This document shows positions 1 to 6,516 of a DNA stretch of 9,208 nt, piece by piece. The translations under genes and the position numbers were made by a program. How positions within the stretch are numbered: the stretch's first letter is position 1; each line of letters opens with the position of its first letter. Under the pieces are notes generated by a model. That model was not told where the DNA came from and made no database searches. It saw nothing but the letters and a program-made list of their open reading frames with translations. The stretch comes from Methylomonas sp. Its GTDB lineage: Bacteria > Pseudomonadota > Gammaproteobacteria > Methylococcales > Methylomonadaceae. The stretch covers positions 1 to 9,208 of the forward strand of contig JAQTYP010000108.1 in NCBI GenBank assembly GCA_028688235.1. The letters run 5' to 3'.

Positions 1-168
1 GATGAAAATCCCCCGCCCTGGCGGTTGCAGGATAATCCCTTGATTACCCGGGGCGGTTGCACGGTCGAAACTGAAGTCTCGACCGTCGATGCAACCCTGG
101 AAAAGCGTTTGTCGGAAGTCATCGCGTTGATGTTGGGTGACGAGCGTCAACAGGACGGTAGCCGATGA
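1..168 (+). CDS. fliH: Flagellar assembly protein FliH, C-terminal end (5' truncated by window)
   Basis: Open from the first base, with 55 codons before TGA. FliH binds the flagellar export ATPase FliI, holds it inactive and brings it to the export gate at the cytoplasmic face of the basal body. The visible tail has the hallmarks of the FliH C-terminal domain: a Trp-containing lead-in, then ITRGGCTVETE, then a VDATLEKRL segment leading to a hydrophobic helix. In the family the GGC(x)V(x)T...S..DA.L..R pattern is well conserved. The stop codon overlaps the fliI start (ATGA arrangement), so translation of the two is probably coupled and they share an operon. The N-terminal coiled coil lies outside the window. 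Recognition rests on motif and context. Confidence 0.9.
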   Translation, partial: DENPPPWRLQDNPLITRGGCTVETEVSTVDATLEKRLSEVIALMLGDERQQDGSR

Positions 169-1513
169 TACCCGTGCTCGATAGAACTTCGGAATGGCTG
201 GAACGGCTGAAACCTTACCGGCAACGATTGGCTGAGAGCCCGGAATTGGTGGTCGAAGGCAAGTTGTCGCGTATGGTGGGTTTGACACTGGAGGCCGAAG
301 GTTGTCGCGCGGCGATCGGTTCCCTCTGTCAAGTGATCACCAAAAGCGGCAAGAGCATAGGCGCCGAAGTAGTGGGCTTTGCCAGTGGGCGCTTGTTTCT
401 AATGCCGACCGGTGATACGTACGGACTGGATCCCGGATGCCGCGTCATACCATTGGGCAAGAACAGTCTGGCCAACGTCGGTTTTGGCTTGTTGGGGCGG
501 GTTTTGGACGGCGCCGGAAAACCCTTGGATAACAAAGGGCCGCTAGAGACCGATAACCGGGTGTCTCTGGCGGGAACCACCATCAATCCCCTGGCGCGGA
601 AACCGATACGCGAGGCCCTCGATGTGGGGGTCAGGGCGATCAATGCCGTGATCAGCGTAGGGCGTGGCCAGCGTATGGGGCTGTTTGCCGGCACCGGTGT
701 CGGCAAGAGCGTGCTGCTCGGCATGATGACCAAGTTTACCAATGCCGACATCGTCGTGGTCGGATTGATAGGCGAGAGGGGGCGTGAGGTCAACGAGTTC
801 GTGCTGAAAATCTTGGGCGAAGAAGGGCTTAAAAGAGCGGTCGTCGTGGCATCGCCGGCAGACGATTCTCCCTTGATGCGGGTGCATGGCGCCTTGCGGG
901 CGACCAGCATAGCCGAATATTTTCGGGACCAAGGTTTGGACGTATTGCTGTTGATGGATTCCTTGACCCGCTATGCGCAAGCCTATAGAGAAATTGCATT
1001 GGCCATAGACGAGCCGCCCGCACTAAAGGCTACCCGCCGTCGGTATTTGCCAAATTGCCGCAACTGGTCGAGAGGGCCGGTAACGGAGACGTTGGCGGCG
1101 GCTCGATCACGGCGTTTTATACCGTGCTGGCAGAAGGCGACGATACCAACGACCCGATTGCCGATGCGGCGCGCGGCGTGCTGGACGGCCATGTGGTCTT
1201 GTCCCGTAGCCTGGCCGAATCCGGGCATTACCCGGCGATAGACATCGAAGCCTCGATCAGCCGGGTCATGCCGGATATCGTCGAAAAAGAACACATGCAG
1301 ATGGCGAGAGAATTGCGCCGGATGTATTCGACCTACCAACAAAACAAGGATTTGATCAGTGTGGGTGCTTACCGTGCGGGCTCCGACCCGCGTATCGACA
1401 TGGCGATAGCAAAACAGCCGGCCATCATGGAGTTTTTGCAGCAGGATATGGATGAGGCCGTCGATTTTAGTCGCAGCCTCGATGAACTCACACAACTATT
1501 GGCTAACGGATGA
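165..1513 (+). pseudogene. fliI: Flagellum-specific export ATPase FliI, with a -1 frameshift
   Basis: Two overlapping frames together encode one FliI of about 449 residues, the usual family length. Frame one (from ATG 165) holds the beta-barrel N-terminus, the Walker A motif AGTGVGKS (about residues 175-182) and the Walker B segment LDVLLLMDS (about 258-266). Near base 1021 the family's GEPPATKGYPPSVF motif is broken. Restoring one base between 1021 and 1022 gives TKGYPPSVFAKLPQLVERAG and continues without a stop to 1513, through GGGSITAFYTVLAEGDD, GHYPAIDIEASIS and SVGAYRAGSDP. FliI hydrolyses ATP in the cytoplasm to unfold and deliver flagellar substrates to the type III export gate. It overlaps fliH by four bases and fliJ by four bases. 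Without the missing base the protein ends at 1241 in nonsense sequence and would be inactive. I label it broken as read, but a sequencing or assembly error is equally possible because the downstream frame is fully preserved. Confidence 0.93.
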
Positions 1514-1962
1514 AACGATCACAGCGCCTGCAAACCATTATCGATTTACATAGCCGACAGGAAAACGATGCATTGAAGTTGTTGGGCAATTGCCAGCAGC
1601 AACTCGAAGTGCAGCAAGCGCAACTGGAAAATTTACTAAGCTACCGGCAGGAATATCTGTCCAAGCTGATCGAGCGACAGCAGGCGGGTATGAATGTCAG
1701 CCAATTGCTGGAATTTAGGGCTTTTGCGGACAAGTTGGATAAGGCCATCGATGGCCAGCATCAGGCGGTAGAGCGTGTAGAGCGCGACGTACAGCGGGCG
1801 CGGGCGGCATGGGAAGAGTGCCATCAGCGCACCAAGAGTCTGCAAAAACTCGGCGAATTGGCCGTTGCCGAAGAGCTGAAAATCGAAAACAAGCGCGAGC
1901 AAAGCGAACAGGATGCTCGGGCGGCCAGATCGCCTAAAAAGGATGGCACAAGAAGTGCGTAA
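1510..1962 (+). CDS. fliJ: Flagellar export chaperone/stalk protein FliJ
   Basis: This is a 150-residue, highly charged protein with almost no proline or glycine, as expected for a two-helix antiparallel coiled coil. FliJ (typically about 147 residues) sits in the centre of the FliI hexamer like the gamma subunit of F1 ATPase, and escorts substrates and empty chaperones to the export gate. The start KRSQRLQTIIDLHSRQE followed by long Gln/Glu/Leu heptad-like stretches matches FliJ style, and its place directly after fliI confirms it. Its ATG overlaps the fliI TGA (ATGA at 1510-1513), so its translation probably depends on ribosomes finishing fliI. The frameshift in fliI, if real, would end that translation at 1241 and could reduce FliJ synthesis. 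The C-terminal 20 residues are rich in Lys, Arg, Asp and Ala and probably disordered. Sequence conservation in this family is low, so the call relies partly on position. Confidence 0.88.
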   Translation: MKRSQRLQTIIDLHSRQENDALKLLGNCQQQLEVQQAQLENLLSYRQEYLSKLIERQQAGMNVSQLLEFRAFADKLDKAIDGQHQAVERVERDVQRARAAWEECHQRTKSLQKLGELAVAEELKIENKREQSEQDARAARSPKKDGTRSA

Positions 1963-1989
1963 ATACGAATATAGCGTAGGAGAACTGTC

Positions 1990-3579
1990 ATGAATGTACA
2001 AAGTGCCAATTTTTTGTCTTTGCTGTCTGGGGTGGACAATGTCGGTAATCTGCAGCAAGGGCTATTGGGAGCGGATACCGGGGGCGGCTTCGCGGCGGCA
2101 TTGATGCTGCAATTGAAGCTATTAGGCGGCGATATGGCTGGTGATGCCAAGGTTGAGGCCCCCAATATGGCTATGCTGCAGGATTGGGTCGATGCGGCAA
2201 AAAACGGTGCCATGCCGCAGGAATTGCAACACGTTGCCGCTTTATTAGGCAAAGACTTGCCGCCGGCCGCAAAAAACAGTCAGGACATCGATCTGGAAGA
2301 TACCTTGCAGACTTTGGCCGGTGTGTTGCAGCAATTGCAGCAACTCGAATCCGACGCATCGGCTAATGACGGAGAAAATTTAGGCGTTACTGGAAAACGA
2401 ATCAGCCCTGCTGCTGAGCAGGCGGCGGATATCGTTGCCGAAGTGACTACGCTATTGGCTATGTCGAATGACGTAGGCGTGGTCGAATCGAGTCCGGAAA
2501 TAATGTTTGATGACTTGGCTGTCGCCGAAGCGAAACTAGCGGTAATGTCTGATGATTTGGCTGTTGGCGAATCGAATCCGGAGATAATGTCTGACGATTG
2601 GGCTGTCGACGAATCGAATTCCGAGATAATGTCCGATGATTCGGATGTTGGTGAATCGAGTCCTGCTATAAGCTCTGCCAACCCGGGGGTTGTCGAACCG
2701 AATCCCGCTGCCAAATCGAATGACGTGTCCGTACTCGAGTCGAATGTATTGACCAATCAGTCGGAAACTGAGGCGGAACAGGCGTTCTTGTTGTTGAATG
2801 CTAAAAAAACGCCTTCTGTGTCGAGTCGGGAAGTCGCCAATCCAAATGTCCAGACCGAGGGGGCTAATGCCAATGGCGGCGATTTAGGGCTGGAGTTTAA
2901 CCAAGGCGTCACGGCGATGATGGGGCGGGAGGGGGCCGAGGGCAAATCGCAACAAGAGCGGCCGAACTCGAATCTGAAGACCGGCAGTTTGCTCGATCAG
3001 GTCGAAAGCGGGCGCGATGAGGCGGGCAACAGTAAATCATTGCCGGAGGTGGCGGCCGACATTGCCAAGCTAAACCAGACTGTCCGGGCCGACCGTTCTG
3101 CGGCTTCCGCCGATCAGTCTGCCATGCTGAAGCATTATAACGATCCGGGCTGGAATAAGGAGCTGGGCGAAAAATTGATCTGGATGCACAAACAAGCGAT
3201 CCCTTCGGCAGAATTACGCTTGAATCCTGAGCATTTAGGGCCGGTGCTGGTCAAAATCGACGTCAGTCACGATCAGACCAGTGTGGCATTTACCGCGCAA
3301 AATCAGGCTGTTAAAGAAGCCATCGAAGCCGCCATTCCGAAGCTCAGGGAAATGTTGAGTGGGCAGCAGCTGAATCTGGCCGATGTTAACGTTTCCCAGC
3401 AACAATCCGATCAGAGGCAAACGCCGAGAGATTTTTTTCGAATGGCCAGCGATCAGCAACGTAATCCGCGTGGCGATTTCGATGGGAACGCGCCGGCCAA
3501 CGAAGCCCAAAATTTGGTCGACGAAATCGAAGCGGGCAGGGCGGTAGCCAGCAACGGATTGTTGAGTCTTTTTGCTTGA
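1990..3579 (+). CDS. fliK: Flagellar hook-length control protein FliK
   Basis: This 529-residue protein starts at an ATG seven bases after a good AGGAG site (1978-1982). FliK is a secreted ruler: it measures the growing hook and then switches the export gate (FlhB) from hook to filament substrates. The C-terminal Flg_hook domain is clear at about residues 388-472, with WNKELGEKLIWM, then AELRLNPEHLGPVLVKID (the core LxPexLGxvxV motif), then VAFTAQNQAVKEAIEAAIPKLREML. A Gln-rich tail follows. The middle (about 120-380) is Ser/Asn/Asp/Glu-rich, low in complexity and typical of the variable ruler part. It contains seven 14-residue repeats at residues 161-258. It is the last flagellar gene here, 27 bases after fliJ, in the same operon direction. 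The domain assignment is firm; ruler length and repeat meaning are inference. Confidence 0.93.
   Translation: MNVQSANFLSLLSGVDNVGNLQQGLLGADTGGGFAAALMLQLKLLGGDMAGDAKVEAPNMAMLQDWVDAAKNGAMPQELQHVAALLGKDLPPAAKNSQDIDLEDTLQTLAGVLQQLQQLESDASANDGENLGVTGKRISPAAEQAADIVAEVTTLLAMSNDVGVVESSPEIMFDDLAVAEAKLAVMSDDLAVGESNPEIMSDDWAVDESNSEIMSDDSDVGESSPAISSANPGVVEPNPAAKSNDVSVLESNVLTNQSETEAEQAFLLLNAKKTPSVSSREVANPNVQTEGANANGGDLGLEFNQGVTAMMGREGAEGKSQQERPNSNLKTGSLLDQVESGRDEAGNSKSLPEVAADIAKLNQTVRADRSAASADQSAMLKHYNDPGWNKELGEKLIWMHKQAIPSAELRLNPEHLGPVLVKIDVSHDQTSVAFTAQNQAVKEAIEAAIPKLREMLSGQQLNLADVNVSQQQSDQRQTPRDFFRMASDQQRNPRGDFDGNAPANEAQNLVDEIEAGRAVASNGLLSLFA
2470..2763 (+). repeat. Seven degenerate 42-bp (14-codon) tandem repeats inside fliK
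   Basis: Units begin at 2470, 2512, 2554, 2596, 2638, 2680 and 2722. Each encodes a variant of D-x-x-V-x-E-S-x-P-E-I-M-S-D. The best preserved units are 3 and 4 (DLAVGESNPEIMSD and DWAVDESNSEIMSD); units 2, 5, 6 and 7 are drifted but keep the 14-residue spacing. The repeats are acidic and probably unstructured. They lie in the linker that in FliK sets ruler length, so copy number could affect hook length. The repeat period is seen directly; the function is inferred. Confidence 0.85.
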
Positions 3580-3651
3580 GGTTTTGTTCTGCAAGAATCA
3601 TTTCGTGCTTCTCGTGGGCCAACTGCGGTTTTTAAAGGTTATGAGCGAAAT

Positions 3652-3679
3652 TTGACCTGACGGCATTAACGCCCATACT
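3652..3679 (+). promoter_or_regulatory. Candidate sigma-70 promoter for the ligase-like gene
   Basis: TTGACC (3652-3657, 5 of 6 consensus) is followed after 16 bases by CATACT (3674-3679, 4 of 6). It lies in the 134-base gap after fliK, 35 bases before the chosen ATG of the next gene, so that gene would be transcribed independently of the flagellar operon. I found no convincing terminator after fliK in this gap. The call is based on pattern only. Confidence 0.4.
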
Positions 3680-3709
3680 ATCAGACGGGTATCGGTCGTA
3701 TGGGGCGTT
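3668..3709. repeat. Imperfect inverted repeat across promoter and start region
   Basis: The arm AACGCCCATAC (3668-3678) pairs with GTATGGGGCGTT (3698-3709) apart from one extra G. The 19-base centre lies between the arms. The left arm covers the candidate -10 box and the right arm covers the G-rich ribosome-binding site. It could be an operator. If transcription starts further upstream, it could instead be an RNA hairpin masking the ribosome-binding site. No T-tract follows, so it is not a simple terminator. Confidence 0.5.
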
Positions 3710-3713
3710 GGGC

Positions 3714-5147
3714 ATGGGTCAGGAAATTCGTACTACGGCATTTCAAGACGCCGACTACAGGCGTTTTCAACGCTGCTTGCATGCCGAAACGGAACTTCTG
3801 GGCAAATTCATCCAAAACCGGCTATGCTCGGAAGCGCCGCCGGTAGCCGGTTTCGAAATCGAGGCCTGGCTGACTTACGACGATATGCGGCCAGCGCCCT
3901 TGAACGAGGCCTATTTGCTGTCGTTCAATCATCCCATGGCCGGGCCGGAACTGGCCAAGTTCAATGTGGAAATGAATACACCGGCGATCGTGTTGACTGG
4001 CGACGCATTCGGCCGATTACACGGTAATCTCGGAACTTCCTGGGAGAATGCAGCGCGGCATGCGCGGCAAATGGATTTGAATCAGCTGATGATAGGCATC
4101 TTGCCGACCCTGCGGCAGCAAGAACTCAACCTGGATAACATGTCCAACCTGAATCGCTATCGTCAGCTGAACCTTCGCGTGCTGGAAGCGCGAAACAAGC
4201 CCATCGTGCTGGATATTTGCGGCCACGAACATTTGCGGGTCGAGCATCACGACGTGATGCTGGAGGCGGCGACTACGTCTTTTCAATTGCATATTCAAGT
4301 CCCGCTGAGCATTGCCCATCATTTTTATAATGCTTCCATCGTGGCATCGGCACCCATGGTGGCGCTATGCGCGAATGCTCCTTATCTGTTCGGCAGAGAT
4401 TTATGGGCGGAAACCCGAATTCCGATGTTCGAGCAAGCGGTTGCATTGGGCGGCTATCAAGGGGCGGCCGAAGGCCCTTTGCACCGAGTCAGCTTCGGTT
4501 CGGATTACGCGCGGCATTCGATTCTGGAATGTTTCCAGGAAAACGCCCGGCATTTTCCGGTGCTGTTGCCGGAAAGCTTCGACGATGTACCGGAAATGTT
4601 TTCCCATTTGAGGCTGCATAATGGCACGATCTGGCGCTGGAATCGACCGCTGGTCGGCTTCGATCCGGACGGGACTCCGCATATTCGCATCGAGCACCGT
4701 ACGCCGGCCGCAGGGCCCACGGTGCTGGATACTATCGCCAACGCCGCGTTTTTCTACGGCCTGATCAAAAACCTATGCGACGACTATTCGGCCGGCCACG
4801 GCGATCTTGGCTTTGCCCAGGCCAAGGATAACTTTTATCAGGCCGCGAGGCACGGGCTGGATAGCCATATTACCTGGTTGGGTGAACGTAAATCCAGGCT
4901 TTTGCCATTAATCGAATACGAGCTGATACCCAGGGCCGAGCAGGGTTTGCAGTCCTTGGGCATAGAGGCGTCTGATAGCCGCACATATTTGGATATCATA
5001 CGCCGGCGCATAGCCACGCAACAGACGGGCAGTCAATGGCAGAGGCGTTTCATCAAGGCCTATCCCGGCAAGTTTTTCGAACTGACCAAGCGGTATATGG
5101 AGCAGCAACGCAAAGGGGAGGCGGTGGCCGGCTGGGATTTGGATTGA
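3714..5147 (+). CDS. GCS2-family glutamate-cysteine / carboxylate-amine ligase-like protein
   Basis: This soluble protein of 477 residues has no signal peptide or membrane segment. Members of the glutamate-cysteine ligase 2 superfamily (including YbdK- and EgtA-like enzymes) use ATP to join a carboxylate, usually glutamate, to an amine through an acyl phosphate. Pointers to the family are GFEIEAWLT at residues 46-54 (the acidic GxExE metal-binding start), FNVEMNTP at 83-90, SFQLHIQVP at 189-197 (the usual H-containing strand) and HIRIEHRTPAAGPTVLDT at 323-340 (the late ExR motif). A TTG six bases upstream is in frame, but I chose the ATG at 3714 because GGGGC (3702-3706) lies a suitable 7 bases before it. 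It stands alone, convergent with the ParA fragment. The substrate is unknown: true gamma-glutamylcysteine synthesis is possible, but the protein is longer than YbdK and has no glutathione gene beside it. Confidence 0.75.
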   Translation: MGQEIRTTAFQDADYRRFQRCLHAETELLGKFIQNRLCSEAPPVAGFEIEAWLTYDDMRPAPLNEAYLLSFNHPMAGPELAKFNVEMNTPAIVLTGDAFGRLHGNLGTSWENAARHARQMDLNQLMIGILPTLRQQELNLDNMSNLNRYRQLNLRVLEARNKPIVLDICGHEHLRVEHHDVMLEAATTSFQLHIQVPLSIAHHFYNASIVASAPMVALCANAPYLFGRDLWAETRIPMFEQAVALGGYQGAAEGPLHRVSFGSDYARHSILECFQENARHFPVLLPESFDDVPEMFSHLRLHNGTIWRWNRPLVGFDPDGTPHIRIEHRTPAAGPTVLDTIANAAFFYGLIKNLCDDYSAGHGDLGFAQAKDNFYQAARHGLDSHITWLGERKSRLLPLIEYELIPRAEQGLQSLGIEASDSRTYLDIIRRRIATQQTGSQWQRRFIKAYPGKFFELTKRYMEQQRKGEAVAGWDLD

Positions 5148-5209
5148 GCTGGCGATTGACGCTTTTTCAATTCTAAAAGCCGGCTTGGCAGGCCGTTAAT
5201 TGCTGGGTT

Positions 5210-5590
5210 TTATTGATGAATTTCTACATGCAAGGCCCTGTATTCCTCGGTCAATTTATGCGAGGGCGCATAATGGATTAGAGGCTTGGCATCGGTATGG
5301 GATTCTCTGACCTTGACCGAAGTGGATATTTTGGTATCCAGCACCGGCAGGCCTTCGGCGATCAATTCCTCGACCAATTGCCGCGGCAGATTGGCTTGTT
5401 TTTGATATTGGTTGACCACGACGCCTTCGACGTGCAGACTCGGATTGTGGTCGGCTTTGACTTCCGCAATCGAACGCATCAAGGTATAGAGCGCTTCGCG
5501 GGCGAAGGTGTCGCAGTCGAACGGAATCAAACATTTTTCTGCGGCGATCAATGCTGACAGGCTATAGAAGTTCGGCGCCGGCGGGGTATT
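5210..5590 (-). pseudogene. 3' fragment of a ParA-family ATPase gene (second copy)
   Basis: Read on the - strand from 5590 to the TAA at 5210-5212, this encodes a counterpart of residues 132-257 of the intact ParA at 6517-7293. It lacks the whole N-terminal half, including the Walker A lysines, and the Walker B aspartate is Asn at its broken edge (NTPPAP against DTPPIL in the intact copy). The frame is open upstream only to a stop at 5615-5617 and has no ATG; only a TTG (5549-5551) could start it, with no evident ribosome-binding site. It therefore cannot bind ATP in the ParA manner. The C-terminus ends in HQ where the full copy has HSK. It is convergent with the ligase gene, 62 bases away. 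Positions 5289-5551 are nearly identical to 6599-6861, while both edges are strongly diverged. Confidence 0.9.
5289..5551. repeat. Direct repeat, copy 1 (homogenised core of the ParA duplication)
   Basis: This 263-bp block aligns without gaps to 6599-6861 at a constant offset of 1310. I count four mismatches (T/C, A/G, C/T and G/T in the two copies). Outside the block identity falls sharply: 12 of the 39 bases at 5552-5590 differ, and 15 of the 36 bases just inside the C-terminal edge differ. The repeats face the same way, so recombination between them would delete the 1.3 kb carrying the PEP-CTERM gene. Confidence 0.93.
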
Positions 5591-5595
5591 GGGTA

Positions 5596-5642
5596 AAAGG
5601 GGGCAGATTACTTTTCATCGGATAATTTAACCTGACCCCTTT
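5596..5642. repeat. Imperfect palindrome at the ParA fragment breakpoint
   Basis: The arms AAAGGGGGCAGATTA (5596-5610) and TAACCTGACCCCTTT (5628-5642) are inverted copies with 13 of 15 positions matching, around a 17-base centre. The left arm starts five bases beyond the point where homology to intact ParA ends (5590). The GGGGTCAG...TTAA style resembles palindromes seen around Y1-type (REP-associated) transposases, so it may be the scar of a small non-autonomous element. That link is from memory and untested. As RNA it could also end transcription of the PEP-CTERM gene, since a T run closes the stem on the - strand. Confidence 0.7.
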
Positions 5643-5694
5643 AGGTGGGATATAACCATCCATCCTAAAACGGTGCTTTTTGATTTCTGGATGC

Positions 5695-6276
5695 CTAAGC
5701 TTGTAGTGAGCGACGGCCGCGTGCCATAAAGCCAAATAAGCTCAGGCCAGCCAGCATCATTGTGTAGGCTGCTGGCACTGGAACGGCAGCAACGCTTGAG
5801 TTAGACAGCATGCCATATCCTGTGCCCGTCGAGGTAGTCACTAAAATCTGCCCGGCATCGCTAATATGTGTGGCCCCGGTCAGTTGAGAGAATATATAGC
5901 TTAAATTAATGCCTACCTTATTTTCAACCATCCATGCCCCAGTTGCAATACTTGACACATAGCCCGAAGGTAAATGCTGGTGACGCCTGAACGAATACTT
6001 CCCTACCTGGATACCCGTAGAATTTGTGTCCATCAATGTGGCAGAATAATCGGCATCGCCAATCGAAAGATTGTAGCCTGATTGTGCTTGAGTAAATCCA
6101 TAAGTGCCTACGAAGGGCTCCCAAGTGGGGTAATAGGTTGTTGGCGTACCGTTAGGCGAAAATGCTATGACGTCAGCGTCGTATTGGGCTTTGCTTAATT
6201 CAGTAAAAGAGTATGTTGATGCATATCCTTGATTTGCAGCGGCCAATAAAAATACACCGAGTATTAATTTAATCAT
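5695..6276 (-). CDS. Secreted PEP-CTERM sorting-domain protein
   Basis: This is a 193-residue exported protein. I start it at the ATG at 6274-6276 because AGGAA lies 4 bases upstream and a signal peptide follows at once (MIKLILGVFLLAAANQGYA, likely cut before Ser20). The frame is open to 6369, but the extra 31 residues precede the signal and would overlap the promoter. The C-terminus is a classic exosortase tripartite tail: VPVPAA (165-170), a hydrophobic helix to about residue 184, then a basic RGRR cluster (186-189). In this family EpsH/exosortase recognises the tail, and the protein ends at the cell surface or in the extracellular matrix. The mature part is Thr/Ser/Tyr/Gly-rich, with a single ISDAGQILV stretch like the HAF-type repeat of secreted proteins. 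Specific function is unknown. Its DNA is visibly AT-richer than its neighbours, and it lies between two ParA copies, so it may be acquired. Confidence 0.85.
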   Translation of the reverse strand: MIKLILGVFLLAAANQGYASTYSFTELSKAQYDADVIAFSPNGTPTTYYPTWEPFVGTYGFTQAQSGYNLSIGDADYSATLMDTNSTGIQVGKYSFRRHQHLPSGYVSSIATGAWMVENKVGINLSYIFSQLTGATHISDAGQILVTTSTGTGYGMLSNSSVAAVPVPAAYTMMLAGLSLFGFMARGRRSLQA

Positions 6277-6349
6277 TTTTTTCCTAAATCGGGGGATATG
6301 TCTGATCATCCCAATAAGTTGAGTAGTGTTGCGGGCTATTCGTTGTAAT

Positions 6350-6379
6350 ATTATCCACCGGATTTTCATCTGAAGTCAA
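6350..6379 (-). promoter_or_regulatory. Candidate sigma-70 promoter of the PEP-CTERM gene
   Basis: On the - strand TTGACT (6374-6379, 5 of 6) is followed after 18 bases by GATAAT (6350-6355, 5 of 6). Transcription would begin near 6343, leaving a leader of roughly 65 bases before the ATG at 6276. This supports the shorter start over one at 6369, which would lie upstream of the transcript. Confidence 0.5.
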
Positions 6380-6459
6380 AGCAGAGTGTCGTGTCAACAG
6401 GCGATTGCTGTCTCGCTTAGTCCGCGTGGCTCCGATTAGCGATAAATGGTCTAGTAGGG

Positions 6460-6495
6460 AGTGAGCTGCATCAATCGCGAACGATGTAGTTCACT
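6460..6495 (+). repeat. 13-bp hairpin with G-U pairs on the + strand transcript
   Basis: AGTGAGCTGCATC (6460-6472) and GATGTAGTTCACT (6483-6495) flank a 10-base loop. As RNA from the + strand all 13 pairs form, two of them G-U; as RNA from the - strand those two become A-C mismatches. It lies 22 bases beyond the parA stop codon, between parA and the PEP-CTERM promoter. No T-run follows, so it is not a standard terminator. The remainder of 6380-6516 shows no gene that I can support. Confidence 0.6.
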
Positions 6496-6516
6496 GCGTT
6501 TCTTGCGTGCTACGAA

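Noticed and set aside
329..980. Two overlapping - strand open frames opposite fliI (193 and 145 codons)
   Set aside because: They lie under the conserved P-loop region of FliI and read as proline/serine- or arginine-rich shadow sequence.
2280..2756. A 158-codon - strand frame opposite the fliK repeats, itself showing a 14-residue periodicity (Ser/Asp-rich)
   Set aside because: The periodicity is simply the mirror of the fliK repeat. FliK has the conserved hook domain, ribosome site and operon position.
2470..2763. The 42-bp repeats considered as a CRISPR array
   Set aside because: They are contiguous, without spacers, highly degenerate at the DNA level and in frame with a coding sequence.
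5148..5209. A possible terminator between the converging ligase gene and ParA fragment
   Set aside because: There is a 10-base self-complementary stretch (AAGCCGGCTT) but no stable stem followed by a T-run.
5256..5534. Arg-rich open frames (92 and 117 codons) in a second - strand frame of both ParA copies
   Set aside because: They are near-identical in both copies only because the DNA is duplicated. The ParA frame explains the conservation.
6277..6369. An extra 31 residues at the N-terminus of the PEP-CTERM protein
   Set aside because: The extension precedes the signal peptide, overlaps the candidate promoter and has no ribosome-binding site, whereas the ATG at 6276 has AGGAA just upstream.
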